From Marinifilum sp965230805 (GTDB lineage Bacteria; Bacteroidota; Bacteroidia; Bacteroidales; Marinifilaceae): a stretch of 64,000 nt of DNA. The position numbers and the translations under genes were made by a program. The stretch is taken from contig NZ_OZ246019.1 of assembly GCF_965230805.1 (NCBI RefSeq), positions 1,488,001-1,552,000 of the forward strand, in the 5' to 3' direction. Of the stretch, positions 13,421-20,487 are shown piece by piece (position 1 is the stretch's first letter; each line of letters opens with the position of its first letter). A model generated the notes under the pieces. The model had not been told where the DNA came from. It saw nothing but the letters and a program-made list of their open reading frames with translations, and made no database searches.

Positions 13421-13455
13421 TGCAAAGATAAATAAAACTTTCTCCTAAATCCAAA
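13421..13455 (-). promoter_or_regulatory. rRNA promoter P4 (closest to 16S)
   Basis: -7 box TATCTTTG (13423-13430, extended to TATCTTTGCA) and -33 box TTTG (13452-13455), separated by 21 bases. The downstream sequence CTCGCTTTTCCGCC is a diverged form of the initial transcribed sequence of the other three copies. Confidence 0.82.
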
Positions 13456-13562
13456 TAAAATTTGGAATATTTTTGAAGTTTTTTTTACCCGATGCGACCT
13501 CCATCAGATCAACACCTCACTCACAAAACTTTTTTTTAAACTCCCCTCGTTTGAGAAGCGGC

Positions 13563-13597
13563 TGCAAAGATAAATACTTTTAATTTATAATTGCAAA
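13563..13597 (-). promoter_or_regulatory. rRNA promoter P3
   Basis: -7 box TATCTTTG within TTATCTTTGCAGCCGCTT, -33 box TTTG at 13594-13597, spacer 21 bases. The start region GCAGCCGCTT is shared with P1 and P2. Confidence 0.82.
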
Positions 13598-13688
13598 TGT
13601 TTTTTTAACTTTTTTTTCCGAGCCTCATCCCTCTCCAAAGCCTCATAGATACTAGTGCTCCAAAGAATTAGCTCTTATCAAAAGCGGC

Positions 13689-13723
13689 TGCAAAGATAAA
13701 CGTTTTATTTTTACAATTCCAAA
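13689..13723 (-). promoter_or_regulatory. rRNA promoter P2
   Basis: -7 box TATCTTTG within TATCTTTGCAGCCGCTTT, -33 box TTTG at 13720-13723 (in ATTTGG), spacer 21 bases. Confidence 0.82.
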
Positions 13724-13844
13724 TCTTTTTCAAAAAAAATCTAAAACTTTTCAAAATTGTAATTGCTATCTAATATGTTATCGTGGATAAACCACTCCAA
13801 AATCCCTCAAGAATTACTCTAACGCCTTACCCTTGTAAAGCGGC

Positions 13845-13879
13845 TGCAAAGATAACGCATCATTTTCCAATATTCCAAA
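13845..13879 (-). promoter_or_regulatory. rRNA promoter P1 (most distal)
   Basis: -7 box TATCTTTG within TATCTTTGCAGCCGCTTT, -33 box TTTG at 13876-13879 (in ATTTGG), spacer 21 bases. This is the first of four stacked promoters; the segment 13248-13880 holds nothing else visible apart from the leader elements. Confidence 0.82.
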
Positions 13880-14020
13880 TCGACTTTTCCAAACTTTTTC
13901 TTAACACCAAGCTAACATCCTGATAACCCGAAAGAAAAAAATTAGAAAAATTTTCAACGAATGTGTTTTTTACTCTTTTAAAATGTCTATTCGATCATTT
14001 TCCAATTATAAGCATCCACA

Positions 14021-14108
14021 ATGCTCCGGTAGGGATAGTAGCGGCATCCATTTTTTAATTCTTAGAAAAAAGATAGAGCGGATAGCCCGACCCGAAGGGA
14101 ACCGGCAT
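14021..14108 (+). ncRNA. Flavo-1-like structured RNA
   Basis: The segment contains GGGATAGTAGCGGCATC, a T run, an A run, GATAGAGCGGATAGCCC and the hairpin CCC-GAA-GGG. It can be folded as a closing stem (ATGC/GCAT and CGGT/ACCG), a long arm formed by GGG/CCC and TTTTTT/AAAAAA around two facing purine-rich AGCGG internal-loop strands, and the short CCCGAAGGG hairpin as a third arm. The paired GATAG..AGCGG strands recall the Flavo-1 RNA motif known from Bacteroidota intergenic regions. Strand and name are inferred from memory of that motif; function is unknown. Confidence 0.55.
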
Positions 14109-14214
14109 AATAAATATTGGCTTTTCACTCTTTTTAACAAATGGAAATGACAGTTTTATTACAGATATACTATCTTCGTGCAGATAAATTGTTTTACACT
14201 TTAATTCTCTGAAG

Positions 14215-14943
14215 GTGACAGATAGACTTGTTATTATTCCAACCTACAATGAAAAAGAAAATATTGAGGCCATTGTTAGGAAAGTATTTTCGCTGGAAAC
14301 GGCATTCGATATCCTAATCATTGAGGATAATTCTCCTGATGGAACGGCGGATATTGCGAAAAGCTTGCAAAAGGAGTTTTCACAATTGCACATGATTGAG
14401 CGCAAAGGAAAACTTGGCTTGGGTACTGCTTATATTACTGGTTTTAAATGGGCTATTGCAAACAATTATGAATACATATTTGAAATGGATGCTGATTTTT
14501 CGCACAATCCGGAAGATTTGATCCGTTTATATGAAGCGTGTGCAAAACAAGGTGGAGATATGGCAATCGGTTCGCGATATGTTTCTGGTGTAAATGTTGT
14601 AAATTGGCCCATGGGTAGAGTTTTGATGTCGTATTTTGCATCGAAATATGTACGGTTGATTACCGGGATGAAGATTCACGATTCAACTGCCGGCTTTAAA
14701 TGCTATACCAAAAAAGTACTGGAAACCATCAATCTGGACAAGATTCGATTTAAGGGATATGCTTTTCAGATTGAAATGAAATTTACAAGTTGGAAATTTG
14801 GCTTTAACATTATTGAAGTACCAATCATCTTTACGGACAGAACAAAAGGTACATCAAAAATGAGTGGTGGTATTTTTAATGAAGCTGTTTGGGGAGTTGT
14901 TAAAATGAAGCTACGTAGCTTCTTTACGAAATACGAAAGATAG
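14215..14943 (+). CDS. Polyprenol monophosphomannose synthase-like glycosyltransferase (GT2)
   Basis: The product transfers a hexose, probably mannose from GDP-mannose, to a polyprenyl phosphate at the inner membrane. The 242-aa protein has the GT-A fold signature: LVIIPTYNEKENIEAIV (residues 5-21), ILIIEDNSPDGTAD (about 33-46), the metal-binding DxD in EMDADFSHNPEDL (Asp92/Asp94), and the family segment GSRYVSGVNVVNWPMGR followed by DSTAGFKCYTKKVL. There is no C-terminal membrane domain, as in the soluble single-domain class. The start codon is GTG at 14215. Dihydroorotase follows 32 bases downstream on the same strand. Confidence 0.9.
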   Translation: MTDRLVIIPTYNEKENIEAIVRKVFSLETAFDILIIEDNSPDGTADIAKSLQKEFSQLHMIERKGKLGLGTAYITGFKWAIANNYEYIFEMDADFSHNPEDLIRLYEACAKQGGDMAIGSRYVSGVNVVNWPMGRVLMSYFASKYVRLITGMKIHDSTAGFKCYTKKVLETINLDKIRFKGYAFQIEMKFTSWKFGFNIIEVPIIFTDRTKGTSKMSGGIFNEAVWGVVKMKLRSFFTKYER

Positions 14944-14975
14944 ATTGTCACTATACTTAAAACTAAGCAAGCAAA

Positions 14976-16316
14976 ATGTCGACTTATTTAATACAAAATG
15001 CCTTAATCATTAATGAAGGCAAGAAATTCGCAGGAAGTGTTTTGGTTAAAGATCAACTGATTGAAGAGATATACACATCGGATATAGCAGACATTGATCC
15101 AAGTTGGATTGTAATTGATGCTGGCGGCAGATTGTTATTGCCTGGTGTAATTGATGATCAAGTACATTTCCGTGATCCGGGAATGCCACACAAGGGTGAT
15201 TTATATACTGAATCGAGAGCTGCTGTCGCTGGAGGAACCACTTCGTTTATGGACATGCCGAACGTGAAGCCCCAGACAGTAACACAGGAATTGCTAGCTG
15301 AAAGATATCAGCTAGGTGCTGAAAAATCCTTAGCAAATTATTCCTTTTACATGGGAGCTACCAATGACAATTTAGAAGAGATTTTAAAAACCGATCCGAA
15401 ATCGGTTTGCGGAATTAAGATATTTATGGGATCATCAACGGGTAATATGTTGGTGGATGATATTGAAACCCTTTCGCAGATTTTTGAAAAAGCTCCTCTT
15501 TTGATCGCTACGCATTGTGAAGACAGTCCGATGATTGAAAAAAATCAGGCTGAATTTGTAGAAAAATATGGCGAGGACATTCCTATGGAATACCATGGTA
15601 TTATTAGAAGTGCAGAGGCTTGTTTCAAATCGTCATCGAAAGCCATTGAATTGGCCAAAAAATACAACACCCGTTTGCACATCCTTCACTTATCGACAGG
15701 AATGGAGATGGATTTATTCGACAATTCGATTCCATCGAAAGACAAAAGAATTACTGCCGAAGTATGTGTGCATCATCTGTGGTTTGATGACAAAGACTAT
15801 TTGACCAAGAAAGCCAGAATACGATGGAACCCAGCTGTCAAGACAAAAGCAGATCAAGAAAAACTTTGGGAAGCATTGCTTGATGACAGATTGGATGTTA
15901 TTGCAACAGACCATGCTCCGCATACCGAGGAAGAGAAAGACGGCAATTATTTGAATTCTGCTGGTGGAGGCCCTTTGGTTCAACACTCTTTGATCGCAAT
16001 GCTTGAACAGTCGCGACGTGGTAAAATTAGTTTGGAAAAGCTTGTTGAGAAAATGTGCCACACTCCTGCTAAAATTTTCCAGGTTGCTAATAGAGGCTTT
16101 ATCCGTAAAGGATATTTTGCCGATTTGGTTCTTGTTAAGGAAGAAGATTGGACTGCCAAGAAAGAAAATACCTTGTACAAATGTGGCTGGACTCCTTTTG
16201 ATGGAGAGAAATTCCAGTATATGGTTGAAAAAACCTTTGTGAATGGACATCTGGTGTATGACAATGGTAAGTTTAATGAAAGTAAAAAAGGGATGCGCCT
16301 GAGTTTCGATCGTTAA
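14976..16316 (+). CDS. pyrC: Dihydroorotase
   Basis: This enzyme cyclises carbamoyl-aspartate to dihydroorotate in pyrimidine synthesis. It is a 446-aa class I enzyme of the amidohydrolase fold. Expected metal-centre residues are visible: Lys148 in GIKIFMGSSTG (carbamylated in the family), His180 in ATHCEDSPM, His235/His238 in HILHLSTGME and Asp312 in IATDHAPHT. The usual HxH near the N-terminus reads QVH (Gln62, His64) in IDDQVHFRDPG, so one canonical zinc ligand is replaced; I recall this as a feature of Bacteroidota enzymes. It sits 32 bases after the mannosyltransferase gene and may be cotranscribed with it. Confidence 0.95.
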   Translation: MSTYLIQNALIINEGKKFAGSVLVKDQLIEEIYTSDIADIDPSWIVIDAGGRLLLPGVIDDQVHFRDPGMPHKGDLYTESRAAVAGGTTSFMDMPNVKPQTVTQELLAERYQLGAEKSLANYSFYMGATNDNLEEILKTDPKSVCGIKIFMGSSTGNMLVDDIETLSQIFEKAPLLIATHCEDSPMIEKNQAEFVEKYGEDIPMEYHGIIRSAEACFKSSSKAIELAKKYNTRLHILHLSTGMEMDLFDNSIPSKDKRITAEVCVHHLWFDDKDYLTKKARIRWNPAVKTKADQEKLWEALLDDRLDVIATDHAPHTEEEKDGNYLNSAGGGPLVQHSLIAMLEQSRRGKISLEKLVEKMCHTPAKIFQVANRGFIRKGYFADLVLVKEEDWTAKKENTLYKCGWTPFDGEKFQYMVEKTFVNGHLVYDNGKFNESKKGMRLSFDR

Positions 16317-16341
16317 TAAACACATGATATACCTATAGAAC

Positions 16342-16797
16342 ATGAAAAAATTCTATTATATATTAACAGCTCTGATTACCTCGGGGCTGTTTTTGTTTTC
16401 TTGCCAAAACAAAACAGAAAGCTTGCCAACGAAAGCGCAAGGTGAGCTTATTGCTGATCCTATTATATATGAAGTGATCGTAAAAAATCCAAACCCGGAT
16501 GACGAATGGCTAAATGAATGTTTAGAAAACACAAATAGTTCATTTCTAATAAAAGAGATTTTGAATGCCGTTAATAAAGGAGATCTTAAAGCTTACGATT
16601 ATTACGACAATCATCTCTTAACTCAGAAAGAAATTAAAAATATTATTGAGGAGAATGAATTAAATACAAGAACAGGAAAAATTCAATTCGAGGAAAATTG
16701 GTATTGGGATAAAGATCAGTTAAAACTTCTCAAGGAAGTCAAAAAGTTAATGTTTGGATTTGAAATATATGATGCTTCTGGTAAGTTACATGGCTAA
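16342..16797 (+). CDS. Uncharacterised lipoprotein
   Basis: The 151-aa product starts with a lipoprotein signal peptide (MKKFYYILTALITSGLFLFSC, Cys21). The mature part is acidic and contains IIYEVIVKNPNPDDEWLNECLENT, repeated Asn/Glu/Lys helices and a Trp-rich EENWYWDKDQLKLLKE. I do not recognise the family. It lies 25 bases downstream of dihydroorotase and probably belongs to the same transcript. Confidence 0.72.
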   Translation: MKKFYYILTALITSGLFLFSCQNKTESLPTKAQGELIADPIIYEVIVKNPNPDDEWLNECLENTNSSFLIKEILNAVNKGDLKAYDYYDNHLLTQKEIKNIIEENELNTRTGKIQFEENWYWDKDQLKLLKEVKKLMFGFEIYDASGKLHG

Positions 16798-16846
16798 AAA
16801 GCCAGTTTCGTAATTGTTTTAGAAAAAACTGATTAAGGTTTTTCAC

Positions 16847-16854
16847 TACATTTG
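16847..16854 (+). promoter_or_regulatory. Putative -7 box for the 2-hydroxyacid dehydrogenase gene
   Basis: TACATTTG, followed by C, fits TAnnTTTG and lies about 60 bases upstream of the ATG at 16915. The nearest TTG upstream is 30 bases away, too far for a standard -33 box. Confidence 0.4.
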
Positions 16855-16914
16855 CATCACCAAAACTTTAATTTCAGGAAGAAGTTCATCCTGATTCTCA
16901 ATTTTAAAAATACA

Positions 16915-17856
16915 ATGAAAGTACTATTTATAGATTCAACACATCCTCGATTATTAGAAATGTTGCAGGATGCTGGTTTTGACTGCACATATGCTCCTAA
17001 AAAAAATAAAGATGAATTACTGGAAATTTTTCCAGAGTTCGATGGTTTTATAATTAGAAGTAAATTCAAGCTTACCAAAACCGAACTGGATATTGCCTCT
17101 AAGCTAAAATTTATTGGTCGTGTTGGTGCCGGACTTGAAAACATTGATGTTGAATATGCCGAAAGCAAAGGTATTAGATGTTTTAATGCTCCCGAAGGAA
17201 ACCGCGATGCAGTTGGAGAACATGCTGTTGGCATGTTGCTTACTTTATTTAACAACCTGTGCCGCTGCAATTGGGAAGTTAGAAATGGAAAGTGGAGACG
17301 CGAAGAGAATCGTGGAATAGAGATCATGGGTAAAACCGTTGGTATAATTGGCTATGGTAATATGGGCGGTGCTTTTGCTCGCAGGTTGCAAGGATTTGGT
17401 TGCAAAGTAATTGCCTACGATAAATACAAATTTGATTACTCAGATGAGTTTTGCACTGAAAAACAATTGGAAGATTTGTTTGAACAATGTGATATTTTAA
17501 GTCTGCATGTTCCACAAACAGAAGAAACCATGTTTATGGTGAATGATGGGTTCTTAAATAAATTTAAAAAGCCAATCTTTTTAATTAATACAGCAAGAGG
17601 AAAAGTAGTAAGAATTGCTGATTTGGTTAAAAATATTGAATCAGGACAAGTAAAAGGTGCTTGTTTAGATGTTTTGGAATACGAAAAAACTTCATTCGAA
17701 GATTTGCATGCTAGTGAACTTCCTACCGAATTTCAATATTTAATTGAAGCCGAGAATGTCTTGTTAAGTCCGCATGTTGGAGGTTGGACCCACGAATCGA
17801 ATATTAAATTATCAGAAGTTACTGCACAGAAAATAATTGATGAATTTGCTCTGTAA
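16915..17856 (+). CDS. D-2-hydroxyacid dehydrogenase (phosphoglycerate dehydrogenase-like)
   Basis: A 313-aa NAD-dependent dehydrogenase of the SerA/D-isomer-specific family. The Rossmann motif is GIIGYGNMGGAFARRL, preceded by the substrate-domain stretch FDGFIIRSKFKLTKTELD and followed by the catalytic Arg in INTARGKVV, an acidic site in DVLEYEK and the catalytic His in LLSPHVGGWTHES. It lacks the C-terminal ACT domain of long SerA forms. Substrate could be 3-phosphoglycerate or another 2-oxoacid. ATG 16915 is preferred; the in-frame ATG at 16852 lies inside the promoter box and adds a poorly conserved leader. Confidence 0.85.
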   Translation: MKVLFIDSTHPRLLEMLQDAGFDCTYAPKKNKDELLEIFPEFDGFIIRSKFKLTKTELDIASKLKFIGRVGAGLENIDVEYAESKGIRCFNAPEGNRDAVGEHAVGMLLTLFNNLCRCNWEVRNGKWRREENRGIEIMGKTVGIIGYGNMGGAFARRLQGFGCKVIAYDKYKFDYSDEFCTEKQLEDLFEQCDILSLHVPQTEETMFMVNDGFLNKFKKPIFLINTARGKVVRIADLVKNIESGQVKGACLDVLEYEKTSFEDLHASELPTEFQYLIEAENVLLSPHVGGWTHESNIKLSEVTAQKIIDEFAL

Positions 17857-17875
17857 ATTACAATCTTGCAATAAG

Positions 17876-17901
17876 CTGAGTTCGATTTTTTTCGAACTCA
17901 G
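17876..17901. terminator. Hairpin between convergent genes
   Basis: A perfect 10-bp stem CTGAGTTCGA/TCGAACTCAG with a six-T loop lies between two convergent genes. There is no T tail on either side, so it may be a weak bidirectional terminator. Confidence 0.5.
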
Positions 17902-17907
17902 GCCATT

Positions 17908-18528
17908 CTACACTGTTTTTAATTTAATCACCCGACTCTTTAATCGCTCAGCCAAATTGAATAAAAGCTCAATCATAGAAAAATCAGAGTACCATTCATT
18001 GGTAAGATAAATTCCAATATGCGATTTTCCCTTTAATTCAGGAATGAAATCGATATTCAACATATTTACACCCACTTTTAAGCGCATATCAAAATCGAAC
18101 ACCTTTAAAATTACTTCTTGAATTTTTGTATTGGTGAAAATTTGATTTGTGCCGATGGCCGTAAAATCCTCAAACACTACTTGCGAATCAAAGGCATTAA
18201 TGCCCGTTTTGTAATGAATCTTCTTACTAAACAAATTCATTTTATCGAAGACCTTCATTTTACGAATACAAATTTTCGTTTCAGTTGCTACATCAATGGG
18301 AAAAAACACTCCACTGTAAGAAAAAAAATGATCTAATTTGCGAGAATCTGCAAAGCAAGCAAAAAAAACTTGCTTCTCATCATTTTCCGGAATACTAATA
18401 AATCTTCGATAATAGCTTACAGGATGCAGGCTGTTAGAAGGGTGTAATTTCTCGCAACAATTAATTTTTCGATGCGTTTTAGAAGCAAAATCTTTTAATT
18501 TTTCGATGCTTGATTCTTCATTTTTCAT
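17908..18528 (-). CDS. Uncharacterised soluble protein
   Basis: A 206-aa protein without a signal peptide or membrane segment. The N-terminus is charged with two adjacent Cys (KINCCEKLH), then a mixed alpha/beta body with many Phe and Asp residues (VFFACFADSRKLDHFFSY, KVFDFDMRLKVGVNM). I cannot assign a family. It is alone, convergent with the dehydrogenase gene, and separated from the beta-barrel gene by 92 bases. Codon use looks native. Confidence 0.6.
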   Translation of the reverse strand: MKNEESSIEKLKDFASKTHRKINCCEKLHPSNSLHPVSYYRRFISIPENDEKQVFFACFADSRKLDHFFSYSGVFFPIDVATETKICIRKMKVFDKMNLFSKKIHYKTGINAFDSQVVFEDFTAIGTNQIFTNTKIQEVILKVFDFDMRLKVGVNMLNIDFIPELKGKSHIGIYLTNEWYSDFSMIELLFNLAERLKSRVIKLKTV

Positions 18529-18620
18529 TTGACTATGGTGGTTTTAATAGATTCAAAGCTTTAATGATTATCAAGATACGTTGATTTTTATAAATACCAT
18601 TATTACCATTACAAATCAAA

Positions 18621-19169
18621 CTAAAATCCATAAGCCATTCCTACTCCAAAATAATGATAAGCCTCATCGGTTAATTCAATTTCCGACTCCATAATCAGAG
18701 ACCAACCATTACCAACCGAAACCTGTATTCCCAGAGGAATCCATAGAGGAATTTTGCTTGTATTGCCAAAAACAATGTCCATATCCAAACCTGTAATCAG
18801 GTTTGTTCCTCTGGCTAATGGCACTGTCACATTTGCTGTACCATCCAATGCAAAATCGTGAAAATGGTGAGCTCCTGCCGACAAGGAAAGCGTTTTACTG
18901 AAACCAAATTCCAAATCACCCCCATAAAAATTTTCATTGCCAAAAGCACCAAACTTTGCTCCCAAGTCAATATTCTGCCCCAATCCAACACCTGCATGAA
19001 AAAACATCATAAAATCGGTATCGCCATCATACACCAACAAGGATGGTTCGAAACCAATGGCAGCTTCACCCCCTTTTAAGATTCGGGAAGTATTAAAAAC
19101 CTGTGCTTTTGTAAGAAAAGCCGCACTCATCAATAGAATTAGAATAATTGTCTTTCTCATTTTGTTCAT
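18621..19169 (-). CDS. Small outer-membrane beta-barrel-like protein
   Basis: The 182-aa product has a cleavable signal peptide (MRKTIILILLMSAAFLTKAQ). The mature chain is a series of short alternating hydrophobic/Gly strands (GEAAIGFEPSLLVY, MMFFHAGVGLGQNIDLGAKFG, GDLEFGFSKTLSLSAGAHHF) and ends with an aromatic residue, VGMAYGF, as usual for Bam-inserted barrels. About eight strands could be drawn. Function unknown. The true start may be the second Met (residue 4). Confidence 0.7.
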   Translation of the reverse strand: MNKMRKTIILILLMSAAFLTKAQVFNTSRILKGGEAAIGFEPSLLVYDGDTDFMMFFHAGVGLGQNIDLGAKFGAFGNENFYGGDLEFGFSKTLSLSAGAHHFHDFALDGTANVTVPLARGTNLITGLDMDIVFGNTSKIPLWIPLGIQVSVGNGWSLIMESEIELTDEAYHYFGVGMAYGF

Positions 19170-19330
19170 TTGTTATCAATTCAACTTTTTAACTGAATGA
19201 GAACTGTTTTTATTGCTGTTGATGCTAAAAAAATGAGTTGGATAAATACGGAAATGCTGTTCTGACCGTCAGAAGCAGACTACATTTTGTGGTAGTGTAG
19301 CACCACAATTTTTCATTGCAGTTTGAAAAA

Positions 19331-19361
19331 AAATCCCTCTTCAAAGATTGAAAAGGGATTT
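19331..19361 (-). terminator. Terminator after metF
   Basis: 12-bp arms with one mismatch around a 7-base loop, followed by T6 on the minus strand. It lies 20 bases past the metF stop and marks the end of the methionine gene block. Confidence 0.88.
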
Positions 19362-19381
19362 AGGCAGCGTTTATAATTTCG

Positions 19382-20341
19382 TTAATAAATAGCCTTTGCA
19401 ATATCTCTAACGCAGTTTGACGCCATTAATGTATAAAAATGCAATGATGGCACACCATGTTGAATTAACTCTTTGCTTTGCTGAATTCCCCACTCAACAC
19501 CAACTTGTTTTACTTCTTCGTTGCTTTTGCACTTTCGCACCTCTGAGGCCAAGGCTTCGGGTATTTCTGTTTTAAAAATCTGCGGAAGCACATTTAATTG
19601 TGACAAAGCAGATATTGGTTTAATTCCGGGAACAACAGGAACTGTAATACCAGCTTCTCGAACCTTTTTCTCGAAATCGAAAAACTTCTGATTATCGAAA
19701 AACATTTGCGTTACGATGTACTTGGCTCCGGCATCAACTTTTTTCTTCAGCCAATACAAATCAGACTCTAGATTGGGAGCCTCTTCGTGTTTTTCGGGAT
19801 AACCAGCCGTACCAAAAGAAAAAGGAGTTTCAAATGGATCAACATGAGTCCCATCCAAAAAGGTTCCATTGTTGATATCGTTCACCTGCCCAATCAGATC
19901 AATGGCATACTTGTGCTCTCCATTATTCGAAACAAAATCATGACGAGGCGAAGAATCACCCTTTAACAGCAGGAGATCATGAATTCCCAGAAAGTTAAGA
20001 TCCAAAAGGGCATTTTCGGTTTCTTCGGGAGTAAAACCGCTACAGATTACATGCGGAACAACAGTAAGTTTGTACTTATTCTGAATGGCCGCAGCCACAG
20101 CCACAGTTCCGGGACGTTTGCGCGTAATCTTCTTCTCGAATCCGCCATTTGGTGATTCTACGAAAATCACCTCATCGCGGTGAGCTGTAATATTTATGTA
20201 CTTCGGATCGAACTCACGAAGTTTTTCTATGGTATTAAATACTTTGTCAATACTATTACCCCGTAATGGAGGCAAGAGTTCGAAAGAGAAATAAGTGGCT
20301 TTATTCTCAATTGCTTTATTTAAATGTTCGATTACTTTCAT
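19382..20341 (-). CDS. metF: 5,10-methylenetetrahydrofolate reductase
   Basis: It makes 5-methyl-THF, the methyl donor used by MetH encoded just upstream. The 319-aa protein has the single FAD-binding TIM-barrel domain. Visible family stretches are YFSFELLPPLRG (with the catalytic Glu), YINITAHRDE, VVPHVICSGFTPEETENALLDL, IHDLLLLKGDS and DAGAKYIVTQMFFDNQKFFDF, then GIKPI. It is the last gene of the block, 146 bases after metH, with a terminator behind it. Confidence 0.96.
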   Translation of the reverse strand: MKVIEHLNKAIENKATYFSFELLPPLRGNSIDKVFNTIEKLREFDPKYINITAHRDEVIFVESPNGGFEKKITRKRPGTVAVAAAIQNKYKLTVVPHVICSGFTPEETENALLDLNFLGIHDLLLLKGDSSPRHDFVSNNGEHKYAIDLIGQVNDINNGTFLDGTHVDPFETPFSFGTAGYPEKHEEAPNLESDLYWLKKKVDAGAKYIVTQMFFDNQKFFDFEKKVREAGITVPVVPGIKPISALSQLNVLPQIFKTEIPEALASEVRKCKSNEEVKQVGVEWGIQQSKELIQHGVPSLHFYTLMASNCVRDIAKAIY

Positions 20342-20487
20342 CTGTTTATTTTTTTTTCCAATTGTATGATGGAAGCCTCAAGATCTGCAATAATTCTTTT
20401 AATCATGAACCTTTCATCTGCCTCCTTAGATATTTGCAATTGGTAGTTAGTTTACATTTAAAAACCTGATATGCATTGCGATATATC

